From UTCFX2 sp963827155 (lineage in GTDB: Bacteria; Chloroflexota; Anaerolineae; Anaerolineales; UBA4823), in NCBI GenBank assembly GCA_963827155.1, contig CAWGZV010000003.1, forward strand, positions 372,001 to 436,000: 64,000 nucleotides of DNA, written 5' to 3'. The translations under genes and the position numbers were made by a program. The notes below the pieces were generated by a model. That model saw nothing but the letters and a program-made list of their open reading frames with translations, made no database searches and was not told the DNA's origin. Positions 9,657-19,400 of this stretch are shown here, piece by piece (position 1 is the stretch's first letter; each line of letters begins with the position of its first letter).

Positions 9657-10833
9657 TTATCCGAGCGGTCGGAATACCGGCTCAAAATTTGGATCGGTGA
9701 TTGCAGGTCGTTGCAGGCTGAAATGGCCTATCGGAAAAACGGTCTTCCCTTCGGCTGCCAGGTCGCTTAATATTCGTCCAAGCAGGCTGGCAAATTTATA
9801 TCCGTGTCCTGCGCCGACTGCAATGGCGATTTGAGGGTGCCCGGGAAGGAGATCAAGGATGAAGTTGCGGTCGGGGGGCATGGTATAGATGCACGGCTTC
9901 GTATAGATAATCGGGCCGAGCGAATCTGGGATGCGCTGTTCCAAAAAGCGGGTCAGTCGTTCAAGCGGCCGCGGATTCAGCTTCATCCTGCGGGTCTCCA
10001 TCGTCACCTCGTCCCCACCGACATCTTGCCCAGCTTTTGTCCCAACCTCCCCATAGACCGGAAAACCATAAAAACAATCATCTCCATGATAAATCCAAAC
10101 CGGGAACCGTTCAGGGGAGAACAATTTCAGCTTTGGGGTCGCAAAATAAGTGACCTGTTCCTCGGTTACGGTCAGCGGAAGCCGGATGCCAAGATCTTTA
10201 ACAGATTATTCGTCCACCCGCTGGCTGTGATTACGAGCTTTTGGGTTTCGAAGCTGCCCCCATCCGTTTCAAGCGTTATAACCCCGCCGTGGCTTAAGAT
10301 TTTTCGAACCGTGGTGTTTTCCAGGATCTCCGCTCCACGCCCACGCCCAGGCTTGCATGGGCGGCATTTGCTTTCCTGGGGTCCACAAAGCCATCATTCG
10401 CGCAGTAGATGATCTCATCGTTATCCACCAGCCTGAATTGAGGGAACAAATTCATCGCTTCGCGAGAGGATAGGCGCTCGAAAGGGATTCCAGTCATCCG
10501 CATTGCATCGGTGTACCGCTCGATGGCATGCTCGCTCCCATGCTCACCCGGACTGAAGACCAGGCTTCCGGTGCGCTGTACGAGCTGGATCCCTGATTCG
10601 GCTTCGATTTCGCGCCAGTGGGTGAATGTGTGTGGGGTCAGCAGGGTGTAATGAGGATCGTCGTATGACAGGCGGATGATGCGGGAATGGTCCTGAGAGG
10701 CTCCATAATCATGCCCAAGCTGAAACTGCTCAATGCCGAGAACGGAACCTTGGTTTCGGCGGATCAGCCAGTAAAGCGCGGCGCTGCCAATCCCGCCAAG
10801 CCCCAATACGATAAAATTATAGCTCTTTTTCAT
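9657..10833 (-). CDS. FAD-dependent amine oxidase, sarcosine oxidase (MSOX/SolA) family, frameshifted
   Basis: Flavoenzyme oxidising N-methyl or secondary amines such as sarcosine. About 390 residues across one break. The N-terminus has the dinucleotide-binding motif VLGLGGIGSAALYWL, then FQLGHDYGASQDHSRIIRLSY, characteristic of the monomeric sarcosine oxidase family. The frame changes around 10340-10350, where one base seems missing from a G run. The other frame continues GAEILENTTVRKIL ... AVGAGHGYKFASLLGRILSDL to a stop at 9657. The C-terminal GHGYKF motif matches the family FAD-contact region. It lies 62 bp downstream of a homocysteine methyltransferase-like gene on the same strand, which hints at one-carbon metabolism of betaine, dimethylglycine or sarcosine. 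Substrate not decidable. Confidence 0.8.
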
Positions 10834-10895
10834 ACCGCATCCCTGCTGAGCATATCAATCAGATCCGTGTTGTTGGCTGCCAGGACGGGATAAGA

Positions 10896-11924
10896 TCAAT
10901 CTTTCCAGAATTCCAGAAACTGCTGGTCTTTTTCCTGGACCTTTTTACCGATCATGGGATGCAGGCTCAGGTCAGGTGTATAGCGGCTGGCTGGTGGGGT
11001 GCGTTCAAGCGCTTCTGCCATCGCTCGGACGTGATGCGGCGCGCCGCCGCAGCAAATCCCAATATAGTTGATCCCGATCTCTCGAGCCTGAGAGGCGAAT
11101 TCCGCCATCTCGAACCGGTTGCATAAAAATGGCTCCAGCGCGATCGGAAAAGCGCGCTCGTGCCCGGGGACTTTCAAAGATTGAAAAGCATATTGCTCCG
11201 GGGTTGTATGGTATGGAACCGGCTGAGCGGCGACAAAGCCATTCACCGTATCCCGGATCTCTCGCAGCATAGGCAGCATTGTTGCCGGGCCGCGCGAGCA
11301 GTTCAGACCGACCACATCAGCCCCTTCCATTGCCAGGATCCGACAGGCTTCGACATGGCTGGTGCCTTCACGCAGCGTATCCTGCGCCGACCCGAAGGTG
11401 ATCATTGCCGGCAGCCCGAAGCGCTTGATCACCTCTAAGGCTATCAGACCTTCACCAAGATAATCCAGAGTCTCGGCAATCACAAAGTCTGCACCTTCAT
11501 CCACCGCCCACTGCACCTGTTCGGTATAAATCTGGCGGACTTTCCTGGCGGTCGCTTCATGGTCGTTGTGATTGTAAACCCAGGTATTGGCAATATTTCC
11601 AGCCACCAGCGCGTTCCCTTCAGAAGCTACTTCTTTTGCCAGCCGGACTGCCTGCCGGTTTAGCATCTCCAGGTCGCCCTCCCGACCGATAGTCTTCAAC
11701 TTCTCACGGTCGCCGTAATATGTTAGAGCGACCATGACTTCTGCGCCCGCTCGCAGGAATTCACGATGCAGCTCCTTCACCGCCTCTGGATAATCCAGCA
11801 CGACTTCAGGAACAAACGGGCCTGCTTTTATGTAGCCGCGTCGTTCCAGTTCGAAAACATATCCTTCCGCACCCAGCACTACGCCCTGTCCAAGTCTTTC
11901 TAATATATTGGGCTTTCCTGGCAT
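10896..11924 (-). CDS. Homocysteine S-methyltransferase family protein (BHMT-like)
   Basis: 342-residue barrel enzyme of the zinc-dependent homocysteine methyltransferase family. It has a substrate-loop region EVVLDYPEAVKELHREF, the first zinc cysteine in VVGLNCSRGP and the Cys pair in YIGICCGGAPHHVRAMAE. The family transfers a methyl group from betaine, S-methylmethionine or a related donor to homocysteine. The next gene is an amine oxidase of the sarcosine type, so betaine-derived methyl metabolism is a reasonable guess. ATG 11924 is preceded by AGGAG. The methyl acceptor and donor are not shown by sequence alone. Confidence 0.8.
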   Translation of the reverse strand: MPGKPNILERLGQGVVLGAEGYVFELERRGYIKAGPFVPEVVLDYPEAVKELHREFLRAGAEVMVALTYYGDREKLKTIGREGDLEMLNRQAVRLAKEVASEGNALVAGNIANTWVYNHNDHEATARKVRQIYTEQVQWAVDEGADFVIAETLDYLGEGLIALEVIKRFGLPAMITFGSAQDTLREGTSHVEACRILAMEGADVVGLNCSRGPATMLPMLREIRDTVNGFVAAQPVPYHTTPEQYAFQSLKVPGHERAFPIALEPFLCNRFEMAEFASQAREIGINYIGICCGGAPHHVRAMAEALERTPPASRYTPDLSLHPMIGKKVQEKDQQFLEFWKD

Positions 11925-11952
11925 CGAGATCTCCTGTAGATGGTGTGAAAAC

Positions 11953-11990
11953 GGTCGTGTGCTTCCACTAGTTCCTCACCTATCACGACC
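11953..11990. other. Hairpin in the leader of the methyltransferase gene
   Basis: A 7-bp perfect stem, GGTCGTG (11953-11959) with CACGACC (11984-11990), closes a 24-nt loop. It lies about 30-65 bp before the ATG at 11924. The loop contains the near-palindrome TTCCACTAGTTCC. No known riboswitch consensus (SAM, SAH, cobalamin) fits. It may be an operator or a leader structure. Confidence 0.3.
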
Positions 11991-12100
11991 CTGAACGCTG
12001 TGTGTATGCTGCCAAATTTTATCATAAACGTCAGGATAATATATAGCGCTGAAGGATGTCGTTATCGACAAGAGCAGTAATTTTTAGTAAAACGCGATTA

Positions 12101-14134
12101 CTATAATATTTTCTCTCTGGTCCTTAGCCGACTCGCGACGATCTCGGCGATATCCTTTATTTCGAGTTCACTGTTTGCATCGTTTTTGGCATCGCTCAGC
12201 ATTCTCAGACAGAAAGGACAGCCGACTGCCAGAATTTTAGCTCCGGTCGCCTGAGCTTCTCGAAAGCGGGATGCGCTCACCCGCTCAGACCCCGCCTCTT
12301 CTTCTTTCCACATCTGTCCGCCGCCAGCACCGCAGCAGAAGGAATTCATGCCATGGTTTTCCATCTCGACCAAATTTCCGCCGGCAATCTCCAGCGCCTG
12401 TCGCGGCGCGGCTGTGATCCCATTATGACGCCCCAGGTAGCATGGATCGTGGAAGGTAATATGCGGCAGACCTTCATTCAGGTCAGAAGGCGTTAGCTCC
12501 AGACGTCTGGCGTCCACAAGCTCATTGATCAGTTGGGAGTGGTGGATCACGATGTAGTTCCCGCCGAAAGCCGGATATTCGTTTTTGAGGGTATGCAGAC
12601 AGTGCGGGCATGTTGTTACAATCCGATATGGGGAGATTTCATTCAGTATTTCAACGTTTGCGCTCGCCAGCTCATTGAACAGGTATTCGTTACCAGAGCG
12701 CCTGGCGGCATCTCCCGTACACTGCTCGTTCCTTCCTAAGACAGCAAACTTAACCCCGGCGGAGATCAGGATTTCCGCGAAGGCGCGCGCCGTTTTTCTT
12801 GCACGATCGTCTGTCGCTGGCGCGCACCCTACCCACCAGAGAATCTCGGGATCGGGTTCCTGTTCGATGGTTGGCACATTTAACCCCTCTGCCCATTTCA
12901 ACCTCTCGGTCTGGGGGATATTCCAGGGATTGAGGCTGCGCTCCATACCCTTGAAAGCCGATTGGAGCGTGTCTGGGAAGTTGTTTTCCATCAGCACCAG
13001 CGATCGACGAATATCCAGGATATCGCGCATCGGTTCGTTATTCACCGGGCAGATGTCGATACAGGCTCCGCAGGCAGTGCAAGCCCAAACCGCTTCCTCA
13101 GAAATCGCGAAATCCAGCAGGCGTTGGCTGCTTGCCTCTCCCTTAGCCAGCCGACCGCCCTCCGAATTGAGGAAGTAGCGTTTATTGATCTCCAGGGCGG
13201 CGGGCGAGAGCACCTTACCGGTATTGTAAGCCGGGCAGACCTGCTGGCAGCGATAGCACATGATGCAGGCGTACGCATCCACGAGTTGCTCCCAGCCCAG
13301 GTCCTCAAGCTTTGATACGCCGAATTGTTCGACCGTTTCATCATCAAAATCGAGTCTGGACAGCTCGCCGATTGAGCGCCTTTCGGGTTTCAGCAGAAAA
13401 TTTAGAGGGGCGAAGAAAATGTGGATGTGTTTTGAAATCAAGAAATACGGCATGAACAGGAGGATTGTTCCCAGCGCCAGCCAGAAAGCGATATGTTCGC
13501 CGATAATCAGGGCTGGGGTGCTGAGGTCGCTCCACAATCCGGCAGCCTTGCTGGCAAAGGGCTGCCAGGGGTCGCTGCCGAGCAGGGCGATCTGAAATGA
13601 CTGCCCAATGAAACGTGAACCGACGTGCAGCAGGATGAAACCCCCGACTATAGCTGAATCGCGCTGGATGCCTCGGCGTGCTTCGGGATGCACAAGAATA
13701 TCCTCCCGCGTGGTTAGCTCATTCGTCCGCAGGACGAATCGCCTGACCAGCAGGACCGCCATCCCAAGCAGAGCGGCTATGCTCAGCAGATCTCCAAGCA
13801 GCCGGTAGATTCCGCCTGGGATGCCCACCCCTAATAATTGGAATTCTGGGAAAAAACCTCGCAGGATGTCCCCTGCATTGACCAGCAGATAATAGATGAA
13901 TCCCCAGGCAATAAATGCGTGGAAGATGCTTGTCCCCATCCTGATTTTGAAAGTTGGGAGCAGCGTCCCAACCTGGAGGATCACCTTGCCCAGCCGTCTG
14001 AAGCCTAAAGACCAGTTTGGCTTTCCATGCCCGCGCCCGATCACTGATCCGATGCGCACGCTGACCAGGTACACCGCTGTGAAGGATGCTGCCGCCGCCA
14101 GCACAAACAGGATTTTTTCAGCCCAAGTGAGCAT
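12101..14134 (-). CDS. Membrane-bound Fe-S oxidoreductase, ETF:menaquinone oxidoreductase / HdrD-like
   Basis: 677 residues. The N-terminal third is a b-type cytochrome-like membrane domain (NarI-like), with helices near residues 5-25, 70-95, 115-135, 160-185 and 210-240. Two four-Cys clusters follow (CIMCYRCQQVCP and CTACGACIDICP), then two Cys-rich CCG-type domains (TCPHCLHTL, SFCCGAGGGQMW, GCPFCLRML). This architecture matches the DUF224-type proteins shown in syntrophic bacteria to pass electrons from ETF to menaquinone. Electrons from acyl-CoA oxidation would enter the quinone pool here and feed the bc complex at 36-39 kb. No etf genes are adjacent in this window. No frame break. ATG 14134 is preceded by a weak ribosome site. 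Confidence 0.82.
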   Translation of the reverse strand: MLTWAEKILFVLAAAASFTAVYLVSVRIGSVIGRGHGKPNWSLGFRRLGKVILQVGTLLPTFKIRMGTSIFHAFIAWGFIYYLLVNAGDILRGFFPEFQLLGVGIPGGIYRLLGDLLSIAALLGMAVLLVRRFVLRTNELTTREDILVHPEARRGIQRDSAIVGGFILLHVGSRFIGQSFQIALLGSDPWQPFASKAAGLWSDLSTPALIIGEHIAFWLALGTILLFMPYFLISKHIHIFFAPLNFLLKPERRSIGELSRLDFDDETVEQFGVSKLEDLGWEQLVDAYACIMCYRCQQVCPAYNTGKVLSPAALEINKRYFLNSEGGRLAKGEASSQRLLDFAISEEAVWACTACGACIDICPVNNEPMRDILDIRRSLVLMENNFPDTLQSAFKGMERSLNPWNIPQTERLKWAEGLNVPTIEQEPDPEILWWVGCAPATDDRARKTARAFAEILISAGVKFAVLGRNEQCTGDAARRSGNEYLFNELASANVEILNEISPYRIVTTCPHCLHTLKNEYPAFGGNYIVIHHSQLINELVDARRLELTPSDLNEGLPHITFHDPCYLGRHNGITAAPRQALEIAGGNLVEMENHGMNSFCCGAGGGQMWKEEEAGSERVSASRFREAQATGAKILAVGCPFCLRMLSDAKNDANSELEIKDIAEIVASRLRTREKIL

Positions 14135-14207
14135 GCGCTCCTGACTCAGCCTCCTTGGTCAACCGTTAGGTCAAAGGGATCGCTCTTCCCAAGTCTACCA
14201 CAGCCGA

Positions 14208-15614
14208 TTAGCCCCCAAGAAAACGCAGCGCTTCCTGGATCGCCGGGTCATTCTCGAATGTCGTCTCATCCCATTGGCTGTTTACGGAGATATCTGGGAG
14301 GATGCCGCTTTTCTCCCAGTTCTCCACAACCCCATTGAGCGGGCGAAAGGTCCCCGTTGCAATCCAGGCGCGCGATGCATCCAGAAAATCGTATACCCGT
14401 AGCAGCTCGACATTCCCCATCGTCGGTTTGCCGATGATCGTTGCCCTCCCCAGGTTCTGCAGCACTCCAGAGAAGACCTCTCCAAATGAAGCAGTTCCTT
14501 CTCCAACGAGGACTGCCAGCGGAAGGCTTTGCGATCCGGCGACATTTACGCCGTTCACCTTTATCATCTGCTCGCCATCCCGTTGGACGAAATACCCCAC
14601 ATCGCCATTTGTGAAATAGGCAAGTGTGTTTAACATAACCTGATCTCGACCGCCGCCGTTGTGGCGGTTGTCTACGATCAACCCATCCAGCGCTCCTTGG
14701 TCAGCCAGGTCCTGGATCGCCTGACCGATACGCTGATCGATATTTTCTTCGTTGAAGGTCGGGATCAGCAAATATCCGATCCGCTTTCCGGCGGGGGTTG
14801 TCACCACCTGGTGTGGAATCGGCATTTCACTGGAGACCTCACGTCGCGTGACTTGGACTTCGCGAGGAGCTTCGCCGGGGGTCTGTACGGTCAGCGTGAC
14901 CGTGCTGCCGGGTGGGCCGCGCAGCACATTGAGGCGGTTGCCCTGTTCGTCAAAAACCGGCTGCCCATCGACCGCCAGGATGCTGTCGTGCGGCTTAAGC
15001 CCGGCTTCTTCTGCCGGACTTCCTGGAAAGACCAGGACGATGGTGAACTTTTTCTGGTCAGTCACTGGAATGTGATATACCCCGATCCCCACATATTCGA
15101 AATCTCCCGCAAACTCGGTGTCCAGCTGGCGGGCTCGCTCTGGGCTGAAATAGGTTGAGTGTTCGTCTCCTAATCTGTGAACAATCTCAAACATTGCCGC
15201 ATAAAACTCATCATCGGTCATCCCCGCTCCGATCTTTTGAAGCATCTCCTCCCGTACCGCATTCCAATCCAGACCGTTGAAATCTCGGTAAAGATAATTC
15301 TCGTTGATGGTCTGCCAGAGCTGGTCGAATACCTGGTAATGCAGCGGTGAAGGGCTCGGCCTGGGACCGGTGGCGGTTGGGAAAATAGTCGCGGTGAAGG
15401 TGGGGGTTGGAGGCGCCGGAGTGAACGTTGGGGTAGGCGTGTCGGTGGCAGGTGGGGTTGCGGGGATTTCAGTTGCAGCCTGTAATTCAGAAGTCGGTGT
15501 CTGCGTGAGGGCGAGGGCAGTTTCCAGCTTTGGTGCAACAAACTGACCTACTGTCGAACAAGCCAGAGAGACCACCACAAGCAAGCCGCAGATTGCAATT
15601 ATCCATCGCTTCAT
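14208..15614 (-). CDS. S41 family C-terminal processing peptidase, lipoprotein
   Basis: 468-residue exported serine protease. The signal peptide ends in a lipobox (LVVVSLACS). A Thr/Pro-rich linker of about 60 residues is followed by an N-terminal helical part, a PDZ domain (FPGSPAEEAGLKPHDSILAV) and the S41 catalytic domain with the nucleophile Ser in GEGTASFGEVFSG and the general-base Lys in IIGKPTMGNV. CtpA-type enzymes trim the C-termini of cell-envelope proteins. Its ATG overlaps the stop of the L,D-transpeptidase by one base (TAATG), so the two are translationally coupled and probably act together at the cell surface. Confidence 0.92.
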   Translation of the reverse strand: MKRWIIAICGLLVVVSLACSTVGQFVAPKLETALALTQTPTSELQAATEIPATPPATDTPTPTFTPAPPTPTFTATIFPTATGPRPSPSPLHYQVFDQLWQTINENYLYRDFNGLDWNAVREEMLQKIGAGMTDDEFYAAMFEIVHRLGDEHSTYFSPERARQLDTEFAGDFEYVGIGVYHIPVTDQKKFTIVLVFPGSPAEEAGLKPHDSILAVDGQPVFDEQGNRLNVLRGPPGSTVTLTVQTPGEAPREVQVTRREVSSEMPIPHQVVTTPAGKRIGYLLIPTFNEENIDQRIGQAIQDLADQGALDGLIVDNRHNGGGRDQVMLNTLAYFTNGDVGYFVQRDGEQMIKVNGVNVAGSQSLPLAVLVGEGTASFGEVFSGVLQNLGRATIIGKPTMGNVELLRVYDFLDASRAWIATGTFRPLNGVVENWEKSGILPDISVNSQWDETTFENDPAIQEALRFLGG

Positions 15615-16792
15615 TAATAGCCGCCGCCTTTATATAGCTCTGGGTCCGTTGGCGTCTCTCCAGAAGGATCCCACACATAGACCCAATCCCCATTCTGGGC
15701 CCAGTTGAAGAGCCAATGCGCATCTGCTACGGTCAGGTTGACACAGCCGTGCGATTGGCGAAAGCCCATTTTTGCCCGCCAGTAGGCTCCATGCAGGGCG
15801 CGCGCCCCGTCATAGTACATTGTAAAGGGCACATCTTCCAGGTAATAGGCATCAGAGCTGTCTGCTTCAAATGAACCCCTCATCGGCGAGCTCTCATGCT
15901 TTTCGTAGATCTGGAAGACACCCGGGCGCGTCCAGAATGGCTCAGCCCCGCTGGCGATGATTGTCGCAAATACCATCTGGCGCTTGTCGTAAACAGCCAG
16001 GGTCTGCTCATAAAGGTTGACCTCAATCCAGCGGTCTCCTGGAACACCTTCTGGAGGAGTTGTATTCGGCAGCACCCGGGCGATAAACTTTGCCTGCACC
16101 CACTCGTCCGGACCGATCAAGTACCAGGAGTCTTCGCCGCTTCCTTCAGTTCCAAAGACCTGCACGATGTCGTATAGGTTCAGCAACCTTCCGGTTGGAG
16201 CCCCGTTAGGCGTTTGCTTCACTTCGATCTGTGGAGTCTGGGAAGCAAACGTCAGCACCCACCCAAAAGGTGTGGTTGGCGTGCTGTTGAATGCAATCCC
16301 GCGCCCTGGAGGGAGAGCCCCCAGCCTTGAGATGTAGTTGCCTGTCAGATATGCGCTTGGACCGATCTCGTATATTTTCTTCCCGCTGACCTGCTGTTCG
16401 TTCTGGTAGGAAACAAACACAAAATTACCATTTAGTCGATCAGCCGCTCCCTTCTTGCTCCCCTGGACGGCATCGTCGATGGAGGCGAAAACAGGTGCAG
16501 GCATGTTCACCACTTCCCCGTAAGAAATATCCACCTGGCCGAGGGATTGGTCGACGGGAGTGTAAGCCAGCGGCGGGATCGGGAACGTAATCCCTTTTTC
16601 TGCCATCTGGGTCAGGTAGTCCGAAGGACCCGCAGCAAGACAGTCGCCTGGTTCATAAAGGTAAATCCCCGGCATGCACAGCACTGAACCGCTTCCCGCG
16701 CCTGCAGAGGCTCGGACCGCGGCCGGTTCACCGGACCGGAAGAATCCCCCCATAATCCCCGCTGCCAGTAAGATACGATAGGCAATTTTCAT
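15614..16792 (-). CDS. L,D-transpeptidase (YkuD domain), secreted
   Basis: About 392 residues with a signal peptide (MKIAYRILLAAGIMGGFF), a long N-terminal region with an SH3-like segment (GRLLNLYDIVQVFGTEGS) and a C-terminal YkuD domain (RWIEVNLYEQTLAVYD, GAYWRAKMGFRQSHGCVNL). The catalytic SHGC motif with its downstream hydrophobic helix is complete. The enzyme forms 3-3 peptidoglycan cross-links or anchors proteins to the wall. I chose ATG 16792 because GAGGA lies 7 bases before it; an ATG two codons upstream is too close. Overlaps the S41 protease gene by one base. Confidence 0.9.
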   Translation of the reverse strand: MKIAYRILLAAGIMGGFFRSGEPAAVRASAGAGSGSVLCMPGIYLYEPGDCLAAGPSDYLTQMAEKGITFPIPPLAYTPVDQSLGQVDISYGEVVNMPAPVFASIDDAVQGSKKGAADRLNGNFVFVSYQNEQQVSGKKIYEIGPSAYLTGNYISRLGALPPGRGIAFNSTPTTPFGWVLTFASQTPQIEVKQTPNGAPTGRLLNLYDIVQVFGTEGSGEDSWYLIGPDEWVQAKFIARVLPNTTPPEGVPGDRWIEVNLYEQTLAVYDKRQMVFATIIASGAEPFWTRPGVFQIYEKHESSPMRGSFEADSSDAYYLEDVPFTMYYDGARALHGAYWRAKMGFRQSHGCVNLTVADAHWLFNWAQNGDWVYVWDPSGETPTDPELYKGGGY

Positions 16793-16903
16793 CAACATTT
16801 CCTCATCAATAAAATCGCAAAATCGAATTATAGCGTAGATGCAAAACGCGCCAGCACCCCATTTTACTTGACTTCCATATCATCCCGGATTAGCATACGA
16901 ATA

Positions 16904-17825
16904 ATGCCTGACTTCTCCTGCTCCCTCCTCAGACCTCACCCGACTGCAAATATGGACACTGGCTGCCCGCCCCAGGACCCTGCCAGCAGCGGCTGCGACG
17001 GTCATCACCGGGTCAGCAGTTGCGTTTTATGCTGGGAAATTTCAATTTTTCCCTGCCCTCGCCTGCCTGCTCGCTGCGCTTCTGCTTCAAATTGGTGCAA
17101 ACCTCGCTAACGATGTATATGATTACCATCGCGGCGCGGATGCTTCAGCCCGCCTTGGTCCGCTGCGAGTCACGCAGGCTGGATTGCTCCGCCCTGAGCA
17201 GGTGCTGGCTGGGATGTGGCTTGTGTTTGGGCTTTCTGCCGTGCTGGGAGGGTATCTCGTCTACACTGCGGGTTGGCCGGTGCTGCTGATTGGGCTTGCC
17301 AGCATCCTCGCGGCGATCGCATACTCCGGCGGCCCCCTTCCCTTCGGCTACTACGGACTGGGGGATCTGGCAGTATTCATTTTCTTCGGTCCGGTGGCAG
17401 TCTGTGGAACCTATTTTATCCAGGCAAAATCGATCGATCAGCTCGTGCTTTGGTCTTCGATCCCAATGGGACTGCTCATCACCGCGATATTGGTCGTTAA
17501 CAACCTGCGTGATATCGGGAGCGACGCTGCCGCCGGTAAGCGCACTTTCGCGGTCCGAATTGGACCTCATGGAGCGAGGATTGAGTTCAGCCTCTGTCTC
17601 GCTGCCGCATACCTCGTCCCACCGCTCATGTTCCTGATAGATATCAGCCCAACCTGGGTAATGCTGACCTGGCTTTCTCTCCCCTTGGCGATCAGGCTGA
17701 ATAGAGAAGTATGGCGAGTTGAAGGCCGCCCGCTCAACCGCTCGCTCGCTTCAATGGGTCAGCTCACCCTGCTTTATGCAGTTTTATTCTCACTGGGTCT
17801 GGTGATCGCAGCATTTGCTGGCTGA
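16904..17825 (+). CDS. menA: 1,4-dihydroxy-2-naphthoate polyprenyltransferase (MenA), probable error near the start
   Basis: UbiA-type integral membrane prenyltransferase of menaquinone synthesis. The conserved opening IWTLAARPRTLPAAAATVI and the Mg-diphosphate motif NLANDVYDYHRGAD are readable from about 16950. The second Asp-rich motif is NNLRDIGSDAAAGKRT, and the length of about 305 residues is right. The frame has no ATG, GTG or TTG before 17181. An ATG at 16904 sits one base out of frame, so one extra base (probably in a C run before 16940) would restore a normal start. It is divergent from the L,D-transpeptidase. Menaquinone production fits the bc complex and the Fe-S oxidoreductase in this window. 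Confidence 0.85.
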
Positions 17826-17878
17826 TCATCTCACTTGGCTTGTTGGATACTGCGGTAATAACGCGATCGGCAGGCTTT

Positions 17879-18622
17879 TTACCCCACGAACTGCCAGCGG
17901 CACAATCGGCGTTCCAGCCAATCCACTCCGAAGTAGAGTCCCAAACCCATCAGGCTCATCGCCACGATCCCGGCATACATCGCGGGATAGTTGAACAGCG
18001 TGCTGCCGTTCAAATAAATATAATAACCCAGACCGCGCGTGGTCGCGATCAGCTCGGCGATGTAGAGCACCGCCACTGCCGTGCTCACGGACTGGCGCAG
18101 CGCCGTCAGGATCGCCGGAATGCTGGCGGGCAGGTATACAAATCGGAACAGCCCCCTCCTGCCTGCGCCCAGGCTCTGTACGCTCTGCACCAGCTCCGGG
18201 CGGATTCCGGCTGCCTGGTCGCGCACCAGCACCAAGATCTGAAAAAACAGGATCAGGGTGATCAGGATGATCTTTGGAAAATCGCCGATCCCGAATATCA
18301 GCAGCACGATCGGAACCAGCACAACCTTGGGGATCGGGTAAAGCAGGTAGATCGATGGCGCGAAGAGGCGGTTAAGCCGCCTGGATTGCCCGAGCACCAG
18401 GCCCGCCGGCACCGCCAGCAAGATCGCCAGGACCGTGCTTGCAAGGACGCGCCAGAAGCTCGCCAACAGGTGTTCTACCATATTGCCGTTGATCAGCTCC
18501 TCGAAGAACGCTTGAGCGACCGCGAGCGGTGTAGGCAGGATCGGCTGATCCAGCGCCATCGCAGCGGCCTGCCAGATCACCAGCAGCCCTATGACGGTCA
18601 GCAGCAGTTCGCCCCGCTTCAT
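17879..18622 (-). CDS. ABC transporter permease, NitT/TauT (ThiX-like) family
   Basis: 247-residue permease with about six membrane helices and the family EAA-loop region (PASIPAILTALRQSVSTAV). It forms the channel of the three-gene transporter with the ATPase and lipoprotein upstream. ATG 18622 overlaps the ATPase stop by 4 bp (ATGA), so coupling is tight; a longer in-frame extension would run back into the ATPase gene and is not real. Members carry nitrate, sulfonates, taurine or the thiamine pyrimidine HMP. The TPP-like leader upstream of the operon favours HMP or a related precursor. Confidence 0.87.
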   Translation of the reverse strand: MKRGELLLTVIGLLVIWQAAAMALDQPILPTPLAVAQAFFEELINGNMVEHLLASFWRVLASTVLAILLAVPAGLVLGQSRRLNRLFAPSIYLLYPIPKVVLVPIVLLIFGIGDFPKIILITLILFFQILVLVRDQAAGIRPELVQSVQSLGAGRRGLFRFVYLPASIPAILTALRQSVSTAVAVLYIAELIATTRGLGYYIYLNGSTLFNYPAMYAGIVAMSLMGLGLYFGVDWLERRLCRWQFVG

Positions 18623-19400
18623 TCCAGCTGTTCCAATTTTCCTCTGAGATCTTTGACCAGTTTGGAATACCCTGGAGAATCGTAGAATGCCGGGTCTGCA
18701 CCAGCTGGATTTTCGATCACCTGCGGAATCGAATGGGGGGGATGTCCCAGCAGCAGGATCCTTCGTCCGAGGATCGCAGCCTCTTCGATGGTATGTGTCA
18801 CGGTGACAATCGTGAGTTTTTGCTCTGCCCACAGCTCCAGCGTCAATTTTTGCAGGTCCTGCCGGGTCGGGGCGTCGAGCGATGCAAATGGCTCATCCAT
18901 CAGCAGCAGATCGGGGTTGAGGGCTAATGTGCGGGCGATCGCGGTTCGCTGCCGCTGCCCGCCGGAGAGCTGACCCGGGTATTTGTCCCGATGCGGCATC
19001 AAACCGAGCCGTTCCAACCACGGATCCACATCTTGCATGGGTTTAAGATCCTGGGGAGCGTGTTTGCCGTCTGGACCGTAGAACTTTCGCATGCGCAGGC
19101 CCAGGGCCGCGTTCTCCGCCACTGTTGCCCAGGGCAGCAGCCCGTAATCCTGCAGGATCAGACCGCTGTGCGGTCGCGGCCTGTAGAGCCTCTCTCCGCC
19201 AATCCGGACTACACCGCTCTGCGGCAGCCTGAGGCCTGCCAGCAGGTAGAGCAGGGTTGTTTTCCCGCAGCCCGAAGGACCGAGCACCGCCCAGGAATCG
19301 CCCTGCTTCGCCGCGCCAGGTGAAATCTTCGAAAATATTCACCCCATGGGCATGCGCATAGCAGAGCGATTTCGACTTCGATCATGAAATGAGTTCTCAT
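18619..19400 (-). CDS. ABC transporter ATPase, NitT/TauT family, two frame breaks
   Basis: About 260 residues. Walker A GPSGCGKTTLLYLLAG, Q-loop LILQDYGLLPW, signature LSGGQRQRTAIARTL, Walker B LLLMDEPFASLD, switch His in VTHTIEEA. The N-terminus is reached only by crossing two extra bases: one in AAA (plus-strand 19370-19372) and one in GGG (19301-19303). Removing both gives MRTHFMIEVE, SLCYAHAHGVNIFEDF and GEAGDSWAVLGPSGCGKTT. ATG 19400 overlaps the lipoprotein stop (ATGA). The last bases overlap the permease start. It energises import by the neighbouring permease. Confidence 0.87.

Noticed and set aside
16868..17110. Separate short protein upstream of menA
   Set aside because: It is the out-of-frame reading of the menA N-terminus; the conserved MenA motifs lie in the neighbouring frame.
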